DNA from: Phreatobacter sp. | GTDB taxonomy: Bacteria > Pseudomonadota > Alphaproteobacteria > Rhizobiales > Phreatobacteraceae | NCBI RefSeq assembly: GCF_022843985.1 | Contig: NZ_JALHMP010000024.1 | Span: forward strand, 1-64,000 | Reading direction: 5' to 3' | Length of the DNA stretch: 64,000 bases | Part shown: positions 1-9,367 of the stretch, one piece after another | Layout of the letters: each line of letters starts with the position of its first letter | Numbering within the stretch: the first letter of the stretch is position 1 | Notes under the pieces: generated by a model | The model's input: the letters and a program-made list of their open reading frames with translations, nothing else | The model's database searches: none | What the model was told of the DNA's origin: nothing | Made by a program: the position numbers and the translations under genes

Positions 1-2
1 AG

Positions 3-167
3 CCCGGCCGCCAGGTGGCCGCCCTGCCCGCCGGCACCCGCACGGCACAGGGCGCGCCGCGGACAGCCGGCGCCCGTGCCGCAACCTCCGGGGCGATGCC
101 GAGGGTGATGGCGTCGGTACCGCGCGACGACAATCGCCATTTCACCGAATGGTTCCTGCGCCGGTAG
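3..167 (+). CDS. C-terminal fragment of an unidentified protein
   Basis: An open frame enters from the left edge and ends at a TAG at 165-167. It reads as an Ala/Pro/Gly/Thr-rich stretch followed by a polar tail ending DDNRHFTEWFLRR. A low-complexity linker followed by a more typical end is what a real C-terminus would look like, but only about 54 residues are visible and no family is recognisable. A second frame is also open here, so coding is not certain. Confidence 0.35.
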   Translation, partial: PGRQVAALPAGTRTAQGAPRTAGARAATSGAMPRVMASVPRDDNRHFTEWFLRR

Positions 168-310
168 GCACCGCGCGCCGGGCGGCAGGGTGCGGCTCGC
201 GCGATGGGCACCGCCGCGGCCCTGCAAGTCATGCCAGAAGAGGCGTTGCCGGGGAAACGTCCGTCGCGCCTTGCAATTGTCCACCGGCGCCTTTATGCAG
301 CGCCTTTCGT

Positions 311-400
311 GGACAGGTGGCCGAGTGGTTGAAGGCGCACGCCTGGAAAGTGTGTATACGGGGAACCGTATCGCGGGTTCGAATCCCGCCCTGTCCGCCA
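311..400 (+). tRNA. tRNA-Ser (anticodon GGA)
   Basis: The 90-nt gene folds as a class II tRNA with an encoded CCA. The acceptor stem GGACAGG pairs with CCTGTCC, followed by discriminator G and CCA. The D-stem is GCC/GGC. The anticodon stem CACGC/GTGTG closes the loop CTGGAAA, giving anticodon GGA, which reads UCC/UCU serine codons. A long variable arm (TACGG/CCGTA) is typical of tRNA-Ser, and the T-stem GCGGG/CCCGC closes TTCGAAT. tRNA-Ser genes are common integration targets. A minus-strand methyltransferase island begins 265 bp downstream, but no second copy of the tRNA 3' end was seen in this window. Confidence 0.97.
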
Positions 401-665
401 TTAACTTCAAGTGAAGCGTCTCGCAGCGCACGGTGCGGCAGAAGAAAGCGCAACGTTCCAAAGGCTTTGCAGGTTCGACCTCTGCACTGCGCTGCCCGCG
501 AACTCCGGGCCGCATTCTCCGAATGGCCCGTTTCTCTCCCGACCTGTGGACTGAAGCCCGCACGATACGGACAGAAACTCTCGCTTCTTCATACGGTTAG
601 GCGATCAGGCCGGGACGGGATTTCGAGTTTTCTTCAGTAATCCAATGACTGCAAAAAAGCCGTAG
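401..665. other. Intergenic spacer between tRNA-Ser and the methyltransferase island
   Basis: This 265-bp stretch separates the tRNA from the converging minus-strand operon. Open frames cross it but show no start, no conserved motif and no ribosome binding site that I would trust. If the island entered at the tRNA, the junction should be at the tRNA 3' end. I see no clear terminator and no repeat here. Confidence 0.5.
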
Positions 666-1751
666 CTAGATTAGACCTACAATTCTGTTTGATGCGATTT
701 CGCCAAGGCGGAAGAGGGTTTGTCTTTGCGCTGATGCCTGCCGCCAAGCACGCGCAAGATCGGATTCCCATGGTGTTACGATAAGCTCAAACGACCCATC
801 CGTTAGTCGTCGGAACATGACGGCTGTATCAGCATAATCGAATCCGCCTTGGGCTGCCGTTGGCAGGTTCATCCTCTCCATCCGGTTGTTGCCGTGCCAG
901 GTCAATCGCCGATCGCTCCAGACGCGCGTGCCGCTACGGAGGACGGGCTCACCAATCGTTAGATTATGCGGATAGTCATACTGGTCGAACACAAATCCGA
1001 AGAACCGATGGCCCCCGCGCGGCAATTCCAATTGGTTGCTCGATCCGCCCTGAAGGGCCTCACCGTGGACCCACATGGCCGCGTAATCGGCCGGGTTGAT
1101 GGCTCCGTTCGCGATAGCGAGCCTGAACAGGGGCAGCGCGGCAGCGGCGACAGGTGCCGGCGCTGCTACAGGTTGCGCCTCCTGCTCGATCTCGGGCGGC
1201 GGCGGTTGGGCTTGGCGCAGAGCGGTATAGGCTGCGAGCAAGTCGTCGGTGAGAGCGGTCGTTTCAAAACGCGCCTTGTCAAAGGCAGCATCGGCATTGG
1301 CACGAGGAATGCTCTGCTGCACCCATGCCACCTCCGTGTTCACGCTAAAGCCACGGCTCGTAAGGTTCGCCGAGCCGACCAGCGTGCTGCATGTTTGGGG
1401 ATCGCGGCCAAAGACATAAAACTTGGGGTGAAAGGCACGCTGCGGCATAAGCGAACCCTGCGCCAGTCTCTGCGCGCCGGAGACGAAAACTGTGGCGTTC
1501 GCCAGCGCGCGCCAATGCTGCAATGCCTGTGGTTCGGTGAGGCCGAAATCGAACGATGTAACAAGAGTCTTGGGCATCGCCGCGAACGCGGCAGGACCCA
1601 CAGCGTTCGCGACGGCGGACAGCAGTATGTTTGCGCCGCCGAGCGTGACGTAAGCAGAGGCCACGCGAATATCGATCGTCCCCGCCGTGACGATATCGAC
1701 AAGAGCGTTGCGCAAGCTCGCCGGTTCCGCGGCATTCTGGACGATCAGCAT
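666..1751 (-). CDS. PLD-family nuclease-like protein of the methyltransferase operon
   Basis: This 361-residue protein is the last gene of the operon. It contains one phospholipase-D half-motif, HPKFYVF at 108-114 followed by VGSANLTSRG at 125-134 (H108, K110, S127, N129). That arrangement is typical of restriction-associated PLD nucleases (NgoFVII and DrmC-like), which dimerise to build one active site. The C-terminal half beyond a Pro/Ala-rich linker (about 180-205) is unassigned. The ATG at 1749-1751 overlaps the upstream methyltransferase stop by 7 bp (ATGCTGA), so translation is probably coupled. Inference: it is the effector of a DNA-modification defence system. It could instead be a structural PLD-fold protein, since only one HKD-type motif is present. 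Confidence 0.75.
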   Translation of the reverse strand: MLIVQNAAEPASLRNALVDIVTAGTIDIRVASAYVTLGGANILLSAVANAVGPAAFAAMPKTLVTSFDFGLTEPQALQHWRALANATVFVSGAQRLAQGSLMPQRAFHPKFYVFGRDPQTCSTLVGSANLTSRGFSVNTEVAWVQQSIPRANADAAFDKARFETTALTDDLLAAYTALRQAQPPPPEIEQEAQPVAAPAPVAAAALPLFRLAIANGAINPADYAAMWVHGEALQGGSSNQLELPRGGHRFFGFVFDQYDYPHNLTIGEPVLRSGTRVWSDRRLTWHGNNRMERMNLPTAAQGGFDYADTAVMFRRLTDGSFELIVTPWESDLARAWRQASAQRQTLFRLGEIASNRIVGLI

Positions 1752-4700
1752 GCCGGTGCCTGCGCCCCGCTGCCGGTCCCGCCGGTCGACGCGGTGGATG
1801 TGCCGGCAAGAGCAGACCGGGCCAGCGTTTCAAGCTGCACCAGGAGCGGCGATCCTTCGAGCAGCGCGCGCAATTTGCGGCGGCGCGCTGTCAGCGCTTT
1901 GGCAGGGTCGGCCAGATAGGGGTCAGTCGTGCAATGGCCCTCGGCAAGTACGGCAATGTCCTTCGCGAGGGCCGCGATCTTCCGGTGGTCGCCGTTGCCT
2001 GCATCGTATGCAGGCATCATCCTGTACGGCAGCGTGTGGAGATGCCGTTCGCCAAAATCTCCCTTCGGGTTGAACGCGAGGGTGGCGTTGGTCAGGGCCA
2101 CGCTGTTGAGCATGCCGACCTGGTACCAGGCCTCGTCCGCGTCCGCGACGACCTTCCAGTAGAGGGTCTGATCGACGACAAGATCCAGGGCCCGCGCCAC
2201 CGGAAGGCACGCCGCGCAGATTATCTTGCCGCCAGCCCCGGCCAGAATGAGATGCCCGGCCGCCCCGAACACCTGTTTGGACAGCTTGCCCCGTTCGTCG
2301 ATGCGCTGCTGGAGCGTTTTTCCTTTCCCGACCGTTTTCAGCTTCTGGTTGATCGCGGCGAAGCGCCGCGCTGTCTGGGTAAATCCCTGGCGGCGGATTT
2401 CAGACTCGTCGAGAATACTCCATGTCCCGCCGGCCGCGCGCAGCGCCGGCAAAGCCATGGGCGCGCGATGGGCACCGAGAACGAATGGCAGCAGGTTTTC
2501 CGACTGCGCCATGCGATAGATAAAGCGCGGTGCGACATGGCCGGGAAAACGCTCGGTCGCCATCTCCTTGGCGGATTTGATGGTAAACCCCCATGCGGAA
2601 GCGCGGGTCGGCGTATCGACACGGTATTCCGGCCCCGCATTTTGAACGATGTCCACGCATACAGCCGTGCGCGGCATAAGATCGGCCCCCTGCTGCGGCA
2701 GGTCTGCCCCGCCGCTGGCCACGGCCGCACCGCCGCCCTTTTCGAGCACCCAGGCGCTGCGCGCCGACCCGATAGTACGAACTGAAAAGCCTGCGGCATC
2801 CAGCCCCGCATCGGTCGCGACGAAGCCGGCGAACGCGTTCTGCGGAAGCCCGGTCGTGTCCGCTCTCTTGTATCCGACCAGCGCCGCGCCGGGATACTTG
2901 AAGGTGCCGGGCGCGACCTGCCAGACTTCGGCGATGTCGAACGGCACGGGACGGTCGCTTGCCAGGAAGTCATGCCGCCGCAGCCGCTCATGATGGTCTC
3001 CGTTAAGCACCGTGCCGGGCACGAGACAGGCGACGCAGGCATCCGGCCCGAGATAGCGGTCGATGGCGTGAAGCAGGTGCATCGTCCCCAGCTCAAGATG
3101 AAGGAAGGACTGTCCCGCCGGCTGGATGCCGTAGAGTTTCGCCCTGCCTTTCAGCAGGTCCCGGTAGGGATTGTCGGCCAACCCGCTCATGGCGAGCCAT
3201 GGCGGATTGGACACAAGCCCGTTGAAGTGGCCGGTCAGGAGTCCCGGCCTGTATGTATTGCGCAGGATGAACGCCCAGATGCCGTTGCGCCCGGCGACCG
3301 CCAGTTCAGCCATGCGATGCGCCAGCGGGAAAAGCGCGCCGGAAAGCTGTTTGCGAAGGTCCGGCGGCAATGTGATCCCGAACGCCTCGATCGTGCCGTC
3401 GAGAAAGCTGTCCGCGTCGGCCTTGCTGAAGCCCGCGACGGTTCCGCGCCGCTGCGCATCGCGCGCTTCGTCGTAAGCCCAGTCCACGATCCGGTCGAAA
3501 AACTCCCGGTAGGCCGGCTGCACCAGCGCCGTCGGCAGCTGGATAGTCGTGCCGTCGAGGGAAACCGGAATGGTGTCGCTTTCGCCGACCAAGGGAACTG
3601 ACGCGGAAACCGGCGTAACGGCGAACAGCGAGTCCGCGTGATAGACCGGGATGACGATTGGTTTCGTCGCCGCCTTGATCTCGGCCGACAGGCTGACGAC
3701 CCATGTCGCCTTCGCGAGGCTGACGGCCAGCGGGTCGATATCAAAGCCGGTCGCAACGTCCTCAAGCTGTTCGATCGCGGCAAAGCCGAACCGGTCCCGC
3801 GTCGCTTTTATGATTTCCGCGAGCATCGTGCCGGACCCGCAGCACATATCGACGATCCGGGGGATTTCCCCTGCCGGGAGGCCGTCGATGCAACGGTCGG
3901 CAAGCAGGCGGGCGAGCCAGTGCGGGGTCCATTCCTGGCCGAGCAGCTTGCGCTGGCTGCGCCGGGCGAGCTGCGCCATGAGGCGGCCGAACAAATCCTC
4001 TTCGGGATACCAGCTGAAATCATAAGCATAGAGATCTCGCTGGAGGTCGCGGGCCACCGCGACGAGCCGGTCGATGTAGGACGGGCCGAGAAGCCAGCCA
4101 AAATAGTCCTGCTCGACCACATTCTCCAGCTGGAAATTGTTGCGGAAGAATGCGCCGTTCAGCATCGCCTTCAGCTCGTCGTCCGTGCTGAGAAGCGCCT
4201 TGCCCGTCAGCACGTTCGCGCTCAGCAGCCGCGCGAGCAGCGTTACGTAGGCTTCATCGACAAACGCGGCGGTCCGGAAGGTGCCCGCCGGCCCCTCCAG
4301 GTGATCGACGAAGCGGGACCAGAGGTCGGTCGCCAGGCTCGCCGACGGATCGGCCTTGCGCCCCTCGTTCACCAACAGCGACAAAGGCCCCGCGCTGCTC
4401 TTATATGCGGCCGAATCCATGCCAAGATCGGAAGCGAGGAATTCGGCGCGCAGGGGCCGGGACTGTTCGCGCGCCAGATGCTTCCTGATGAAAGCGCCGA
4501 GCTGCTCGGCGGACCGGACGCTGTCATCGGCCAGCGTCAGTTCGTCAACGACGACGAGCGTGATATCGGCAGCGGTGCAGGCGGACGAATTGACAGCAGG
4601 CGCAAGCACGGCATCGTAGGCGTACCATTCGACCGTGTCGGACAGCACGCCCCGGACCATAGAAACCGGCATGCCTGCGCGGACGAGCCCCGCCGCCTGC

Positions 4701-5011
4701 TCCTGCACCTGCGCGTAGCCGGTGTCGCGCTTGGCCGTGTTGCGCAGGTCGGATTCGTATTCGATCGTGGTCGATCCCACGAGATTGTCTATGAACCGGG
4801 ACGCGGCCTTGCCCGATCCCGTGCCGACCTTGGTATGCGCCTCGGTCCCTTCGGTGTAGTTGTTGATCCAGGTTTCATGCGCGGTGTCGGGAAACATGAG
4901 CCGCAGCCGCCCCTGGAACTCGCTGCGCAGGACCGCCTCGACACGGCCCGCGTCCCGCAGCATGCGGCAGCGACCGATGGTTTCACGAATGCGGGCAATG
5001 TCAGCTGTCAT
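1745..5011 (-). CDS. Large N6-adenine DNA methyltransferase
   Basis: A 1088-residue protein. Motif I is VDMCCGSGTML near residue 384-395 and catalytic motif IV is SNPPW near residue 600, the order of gamma-class N6-adenine methyltransferases. The N-terminal roughly 350 residues are unassigned and could carry a helical targeting region. Upstream in-frame ATGs exist to 5194, but ATG 5011 (MTADIARIRET) is preferred because it overlaps the previous stop by 11 bp (ATGACAGCTGA). Its size recalls PglX or type IIG/type I HsdM-like enzymes. No type IIG-like endonuclease motif was recognised at its ends, and no BREX partner genes are present. It probably methylates adenine using S-adenosylmethionine. 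Confidence 0.85.
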   Translation of the reverse strand: MTADIARIRETIGRCRMLRDAGRVEAVLRSEFQGRLRLMFPDTAHETWINNYTEGTEAHTKVGTGSGKAASRFIDNLVGSTTIEYESDLRNTAKRDTGYAQVQEQAAGLVRAGMPVSMVRGVLSDTVEWYAYDAVLAPAVNSSACTAADITLVVVDELTLADDSVRSAEQLGAFIRKHLAREQSRPLRAEFLASDLGMDSAAYKSSAGPLSLLVNEGRKADPSASLATDLWSRFVDHLEGPAGTFRTAAFVDEAYVTLLARLLSANVLTGKALLSTDDELKAMLNGAFFRNNFQLENVVEQDYFGWLLGPSYIDRLVAVARDLQRDLYAYDFSWYPEEDLFGRLMAQLARRSQRKLLGQEWTPHWLARLLADRCIDGLPAGEIPRIVDMCCGSGTMLAEIIKATRDRFGFAAIEQLEDVATGFDIDPLAVSLAKATWVVSLSAEIKAATKPIVIPVYHADSLFAVTPVSASVPLVGESDTIPVSLDGTTIQLPTALVQPAYREFFDRIVDWAYDEARDAQRRGTVAGFSKADADSFLDGTIEAFGITLPPDLRKQLSGALFPLAHRMAELAVAGRNGIWAFILRNTYRPGLLTGHFNGLVSNPPWLAMSGLADNPYRDLLKGRAKLYGIQPAGQSFLHLELGTMHLLHAIDRYLGPDACVACLVPGTVLNGDHHERLRRHDFLASDRPVPFDIAEVWQVAPGTFKYPGAALVGYKRADTTGLPQNAFAGFVATDAGLDAAGFSVRTIGSARSAWVLEKGGGAAVASGGADLPQQGADLMPRTAVCVDIVQNAGPEYRVDTPTRASAWGFTIKSAKEMATERFPGHVAPRFIYRMAQSENLLPFVLGAHRAPMALPALRAAGGTWSILDESEIRRQGFTQTARRFAAINQKLKTVGKGKTLQQRIDERGKLSKQVFGAAGHLILAGAGGKIICAACLPVARALDLVVDQTLYWKVVADADEAWYQVGMLNSVALTNATLAFNPKGDFGERHLHTLPYRMMPAYDAGNGDHRKIAALAKDIAVLAEGHCTTDPYLADPAKALTARRRKLRALLEGSPLLVQLETLARSALAGTSTASTGGTGSGAQAPAC

Positions 5012-7130
5012 GAACGGTCCTTTGACGGGCGGCACACGCGGCCTCGAGTCGGGAGTCGATATGACGCGCCGCCGCTTTGAGGTCGTGTTCATCGCTGCCG
5101 GGCAACGCAGCGGCCAGGATGAACATGTCGATCTCGTGCCGGGTTGACGGCACGGCCGCGGCCAGCTGCTGTCCGAGCGTGGCGATTCTCTCACAGTCCC
5201 GTTCGGACAATGGCGGAATCGGCACCTGGCGAATGTGCGTTGCTTCTAGCTTTAGCGCGCCGCCGCCAAGCGGCGTGCCGACAGATTCCATCGCTGCCCG
5301 GCACCAACTGCTGTGGAACAGGGCGTAAAGTGCGTGAGCTGTCCATTTCCTCTCTTCCGCCCACAGGGTCGAAAAATTGGCATCGATCAGGATTGGCGGC
5401 TGGGTATTGAGCGCGACGACCGGTGTCCCGTGATTGATCCGCGGCGTGAAGATCACGGGGAGGTGGCGCGCGGTGAAGGCTGGCAACATGTACCAGAAGC
5501 GCGGAACGTCGCGGCCGTTGGCCGGCCGGCGGACATTGGTGCGTACCGCCGACAGGTCGGGAATGAATCGCGCTGGCTCTTTGGGGTCCAGCGCATACCG
5601 GGCGGCGAGCCGCACGAACGATGCCAGCTCGGGCGGCATGACGCGCGGCACGAACATGCCCTGCCTGCGGTAAGCTTCCGCCGCTTCAATGACGGCCGGC
5701 ATGTCTTCCGGCAGGACCCAGTCCGACAGATCGAGCACGCGTGTTACCGGAAGGTAGCCGCTTGCAAAGGCCTCCATATCCGCCTGGCGGTGGAGAACGG
5801 GCCGCAGCGCCGCCGCCGGAACGCGGAAACGCATGTTCTGAAAGCTCTCCGACGCTTCGACGGTAACGGTTTCGTTCTCATCCTCACCAACAAGCGTCAC
5901 ATAGAAAAACCGGTTGCAACCCGAACGCAGGCCCTGGCTGACCCGGATGCCCGCCCGTTGAAGCGTCTGGAGACGCGCCGGCGCCGCGCCGGGCGGCAGC
6001 ATGTCGCGCAATCCTTCCGGCATCGCCGCCGGCCTTGCCTCCCCGACTGAAAAAAGCGGCAGCGCGTCGCGCCGGTTTTCGGCGTTCTGAAACCAGCTCT
6101 TGCGTCCAAGGCGCTGCTCCAGCGTTCGCCATTCCTCATCCAGCGCAAACGGGCGGCTCTCGATGCCCGGAACCTCCCGGTTCGCCGCGCGCGCCCAGGT
6201 TGCGAAATCCCGCTCCGGTTCCGGCCCGGGGAAGGCACTCCCCACCAGGGACTCTCCGCCCGCCGCCGCCGGCGCTACTTGCAGCCAGTGTGCGGCCGAC
6301 AATGACAGCCGACCCGACACGGGGGTTTGGGCCTCGTCCCATGAGAGCCGCCGCGCGATCAAAAGGTGAGTGCGCACCAGCGCGTCCGAAAACCAGCCCG
6401 GCTGCGTATCGGCGACGATGTATTCAAGGCAAAACGCGCGCAGCAGCAGGTAGCGCACGACATCGGCGTAGTCGCGCGAGCGCCAGGTGGCGGGAACGAC
6501 CATGGCTAGGCGGCCGCCCGGACGCGTCAGCAGGGCGGACAGGAGCCAGGCCGGCACCGAAAGATCGGCAAGGCCCGAATATCCTTCAACCAGCGCCTGC
6601 CAGAGCGCGCATTCGCCGCCGGCCACGCGCGCGTCCACGATCGTGGACAGGCCCCGGCGCACGTCATCGACACCGGCACCGTTCCCGTTTTGCGACTGGT
6701 ATCTCACATACGGGGGATTGGTAATGACAAGATCGTAGCCGGACGCGTCCAGCGCAGCGACGATTGCTGGATCAAAGGCGCTGCCCGTGACAATGCGGGC
6801 AGCGGCGACGGCACCGTCCGCCTTCAACGCCGCGGTCCTACGGCCGCAGAAGGCGGACGTCTCAGGGTCGAGCTCAATGCCGTCCAGCCGGCCGAGCCGG
6901 GCACCTCGCGCCCGCGCCGTCAATGCGGCCGCGTCGAGTAGGTCGCCGTGACCGGCCATGGGATCGATCACGGCGCGCGCATCGGGGGCGAGCGCGATGT
7001 GCGCCAGCAGTGTCCCCAGCGGCAATCCGGTGAAGAACTGCCCGAGGCGCTTCCGCTGGGCAGGCGGCAGGCCTTCCTCGAAGGAGCGCGCCGAGGACCT
7101 GATCGCGCTGACCGCGTCAGTCGCCGGCAC
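5001..7130 (-). CDS. Eco57I/N6-adenine-type DNA methyltransferase
   Basis: This is the second methyltransferase of the operon, about 709 residues. It shows RLGQFFTG (motif X-like), DPMAGHGDLL (motif I) and LVITNPPYVRYQ (motif IV NPPY), all within the first 150 residues, as in Eco57I-type and type I HsdM-like adenine methyltransferases. The C-terminal 350 residues resemble the target-recognition part of such enzymes by position only. The start is uncertain: ATGs lie at 7181 and 7163, but the GTG at 7128-7130 has a GGGAG ribosome site 9 nt upstream and gives only a 14-bp overlap with the preceding gene. It overlaps the next methyltransferase by 11 bp. Confidence 0.85.
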   Translation of the reverse strand: MPATDAVSAIRSSARSFEEGLPPAQRKRLGQFFTGLPLGTLLAHIALAPDARAVIDPMAGHGDLLDAAALTARARGARLGRLDGIELDPETSAFCGRRTAALKADGAVAAARIVTGSAFDPAIVAALDASGYDLVITNPPYVRYQSQNGNGAGVDDVRRGLSTIVDARVAGGECALWQALVEGYSGLADLSVPAWLLSALLTRPGGRLAMVVPATWRSRDYADVVRYLLLRAFCLEYIVADTQPGWFSDALVRTHLLIARRLSWDEAQTPVSGRLSLSAAHWLQVAPAAAGGESLVGSAFPGPEPERDFATWARAANREVPGIESRPFALDEEWRTLEQRLGRKSWFQNAENRRDALPLFSVGEARPAAMPEGLRDMLPPGAAPARLQTLQRAGIRVSQGLRSGCNRFFYVTLVGEDENETVTVEASESFQNMRFRVPAAALRPVLHRQADMEAFASGYLPVTRVLDLSDWVLPEDMPAVIEAAEAYRRQGMFVPRVMPPELASFVRLAARYALDPKEPARFIPDLSAVRTNVRRPANGRDVPRFWYMLPAFTARHLPVIFTPRINHGTPVVALNTQPPILIDANFSTLWAEERKWTAHALYALFHSSWCRAAMESVGTPLGGGALKLEATHIRQVPIPPLSERDCERIATLGQQLAAAVPSTRHEIDMFILAAALPGSDEHDLKAAARHIDSRLEAACAARQRTVHDS

Positions 7131-8994
7131 TGCATAAAACTCCCGGCGGCATTTGCTCTGCATACCAGCGATAGAAGACATCAGCGTCGAGCGGGACTTG
7201 CTGATGATGGCTGAGGAAATGCGTTACGAGGCGGGAATACAGCCTCTGCGCCGTCGCTTCGGCCGGATCATGCGCGGCGGTCGCCGCGCGGTGAAGGGCC
7301 GTCGCGACGGTCCATACACAGTCGTCCGCCCCGGCCTTGCTTTCGATCCGGGCCTCGGCCTTGCGGCGCGGCCCCAACAGGAGCACGGGGTCGCCGCGCA
7401 CGGCCCCTTCGGTCGTGACCTGCTTGAAGCTGCCCTGCTTCTTGTCGAGAACCCCCGCATATTCCACGTCGAAGCCGGCATCCTGGTAGGCGCGCTGCAA
7501 GGCGTTCCAGACTTCGGCGGACGCGGAATGAAAAACCATCGTGGCTTTGCCGGACGGTTTCAATATCCGGCGGGCCTCGCTGAACGACCGGGTCAGTAAT
7601 TCCCTATACTCGTCGATGGCCTTGCCCTGGTCCGGGCTCACGATGGCTTCGTCCGTGCGGTCGGTAAACGTCTTGAGCCAGGCCTCGTTTATGAAACTGA
7701 GTTCGGCATAGGGTATGTTCGCCCCGAAGGGCGGGTCCGTGAACACATAGTCGATGCTCCCGGATGGCAGCGCGACATCGCAACTGGAACCGTGGACAAC
7801 TTCGACCTTGCCGCTGCCGCCGTGAATGGTCTCGAACGCCTGCGCAATCGTCGTCAGCTTGCGCCGCAATCCTGCAAAAAAGTTCTTCTCGACCGGCAGG
7901 CCGCTGACATACAGCACGCCGGGCTGGGCGCTGGTGACAACTAGGTCCTTTTGACCGGACTTCGCCACGACGCGCGTCATGATCGTCCCGTGCGCCGCGT
8001 TGTAGCTCAGCAGCCAGAAGCGTAGCCCCTCGCGGAGCGCGCCGCGATAGGATTCCACGCGTTCCCACATGCGGGCGAAAACGATGAGATTACGCCGCGT
8101 GTAGAAATGGTGAACATGCGTAACGCCCTGATGGTAGCCTTTCCGGTAGAGGTCGCCCCAAGGGATCAGCGCTTGCGGCACGCATGACGGGATCGGCTCG
8201 GCCTCGATCTTCTTGATAAGCGTTAGGTCGGCAGCTGTGGCCGGACGCGACCAGCGTTTTTTTCCGGTCGAACCATAGACGCGGGCCATCGTCCGCCCAC
8301 GCAGGGCGCGCTGTTCACCCAATACGTCGTCACGTTCCTGCACCGTCACCCGCGGCACACCGTCCAGCGGCTCTTGATGGCCGCATTTCGGGCAAGAGAA
8401 GGTGGAGGAAATCTCTGCCGGATCGAGCGCGACACACGCATCCCACAGGGTGACGACACCCCGGCAAGCAGGGCAGTGCAGCTTGTCGCTCCAGATCAGA
8501 TGACGAAGGGAGCCTTTCGCACCGGAGGGGTCGCGCGCCTCGTACATCCAGCCGTCTTCGCTCTCGCCTGCGGCCAACACGTCTTCGGCCGCCTTCCTGA
8601 ACGCGGCGGGATCGGGCGGATGGGTCAGGGTCCGGCCGACAAATGAGCCAAGAGCACCCAGCTCATATAGAATGGCATTTCGTGCGCCCCATTGCACGTC
8701 CAGCCCAAGACGTGTCGCTTCGGCGCGCATGTCGTCCGTCGGTCGCCCACAAAGCAAAGCAGCAAGGCCGGTCGTCCCACTGCCGCCAAACCCATCAAAA
8801 ACGGTATCACCCGGCGCGGTGTGGGCCGCTATATAAAGCGCAACCGCTTCAGGCGATATCTTTGTCGGATAAGGAAATGCATTAAATAATGCGCCGCCAC
8901 GCCGTGATTCCAAAGGCTTTCTATACAACGCATCAACAATCGCACTTCTCATTGATGAGGTGCCTTTCGACTTCGGAGTGCGCGCGTATTTCAT
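7117..8994 (-). CDS. DNA methyltransferase with zinc ribbon
   Basis: A 625-residue protein and the first large gene of the operon. Motif I is FDGFGGSGTT at 66-75 and catalytic motif DPPF is at 420-423 in TDPPFGANIPY. The DPPF tetrad and FxGxG-type loop fit N4-cytosine/N6-adenine methyltransferases. About 350 residues are inserted between the two motifs, including a four-cysteine zinc ribbon (C174, C177, C201, C204) that may read DNA. The ATG at 8994 has GAGG six nt upstream. It starts 27 bp after the ribbon-helix-helix gene, so the two are probably co-transcribed. The methylated base cannot be told from sequence. Confidence 0.85.
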   Translation of the reverse strand: MKYARTPKSKGTSSMRSAIVDALYRKPLESRRGGALFNAFPYPTKISPEAVALYIAAHTAPGDTVFDGFGGSGTTGLAALLCGRPTDDMRAEATRLGLDVQWGARNAILYELGALGSFVGRTLTHPPDPAAFRKAAEDVLAAGESEDGWMYEARDPSGAKGSLRHLIWSDKLHCPACRGVVTLWDACVALDPAEISSTFSCPKCGHQEPLDGVPRVTVQERDDVLGEQRALRGRTMARVYGSTGKKRWSRPATAADLTLIKKIEAEPIPSCVPQALIPWGDLYRKGYHQGVTHVHHFYTRRNLIVFARMWERVESYRGALREGLRFWLLSYNAAHGTIMTRVVAKSGQKDLVVTSAQPGVLYVSGLPVEKNFFAGLRRKLTTIAQAFETIHGGSGKVEVVHGSSCDVALPSGSIDYVFTDPPFGANIPYAELSFINEAWLKTFTDRTDEAIVSPDQGKAIDEYRELLTRSFSEARRILKPSGKATMVFHSASAEVWNALQRAYQDAGFDVEYAGVLDKKQGSFKQVTTEGAVRGDPVLLLGPRRKAEARIESKAGADDCVWTVATALHRAATAAHDPAEATAQRLYSRLVTHFLSHHQQVPLDADVFYRWYAEQMPPGVLCSAGD

Positions 8995-9021
8995 ATTATG
9001 CCTCGCCGATCACCAATTCAA

Positions 9022-9231
9022 TTACGCTCTATCTATTGCGCGCAAAGTCTTACCCTCTGGCTTTCTATAAGTGACTTGTCGGTGCCGACTCAGAAAATCT
9101 TGGATGGCCTTTCGAACCACCCAGGAGACGGAGACATCGTCTCTATCCGCGATTGCGTTCAAGGCATCGTAGTCACCGCGTTTCACGCTAACTGTGACGC
9201 GAGGTCCTAATTTTTGTGCTTTACCGCTCAT
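9022..9231 (-). CDS. Ribbon-helix-helix (CopG-like) regulator
   Basis: A 69-residue protein. An N-terminal strand (PRVTVSVKRGDYDALNAIA) followed by two helices (DVSVSWVVRKAIQDFLSRH) matches the ribbon-helix-helix fold of CopG/Arc/MetJ repressors, which bind DNA as dimers through the strand. ATG 9231 (MSGKAQKL) is preferred over a longer start at 9288 because the fold begins just after it. It heads the methyltransferase operon, 27 bp before the first methyltransferase. Inference: it autoregulates the operon, delaying or dosing modification versus nuclease after transfer. Confidence 0.75.
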   Translation of the reverse strand: MSGKAQKLGPRVTVSVKRGDYDALNAIADRDDVSVSWVVRKAIQDFLSRHRQVTYRKPEGKTLRAIDRA

Positions 9232-9367
9232 GGCGCACCCAGATATGTTCCTGTCTTGTTCTCTACGCCGGCTCGATTCGAAATGCAACAGAGTGCATCA
9301 CTTTGATTCACACGAGGCGTTCGATCAAGTGCCTTGAGTGCGGTTGAGACTCGCGGTGTTAGCCGCG

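Noticed and set aside
3638-5080. A 480-codon plus-strand open frame across the large methyltransferase
   Set aside because: Opposite strand carries methyltransferase motifs; the frame shows no domain and crosses a gene junction.
666-9231. Assignment of the methyltransferase island to DISARM or BREX
   Set aside because: No helicase, DUF1998, BrxC or PglZ gene is present.
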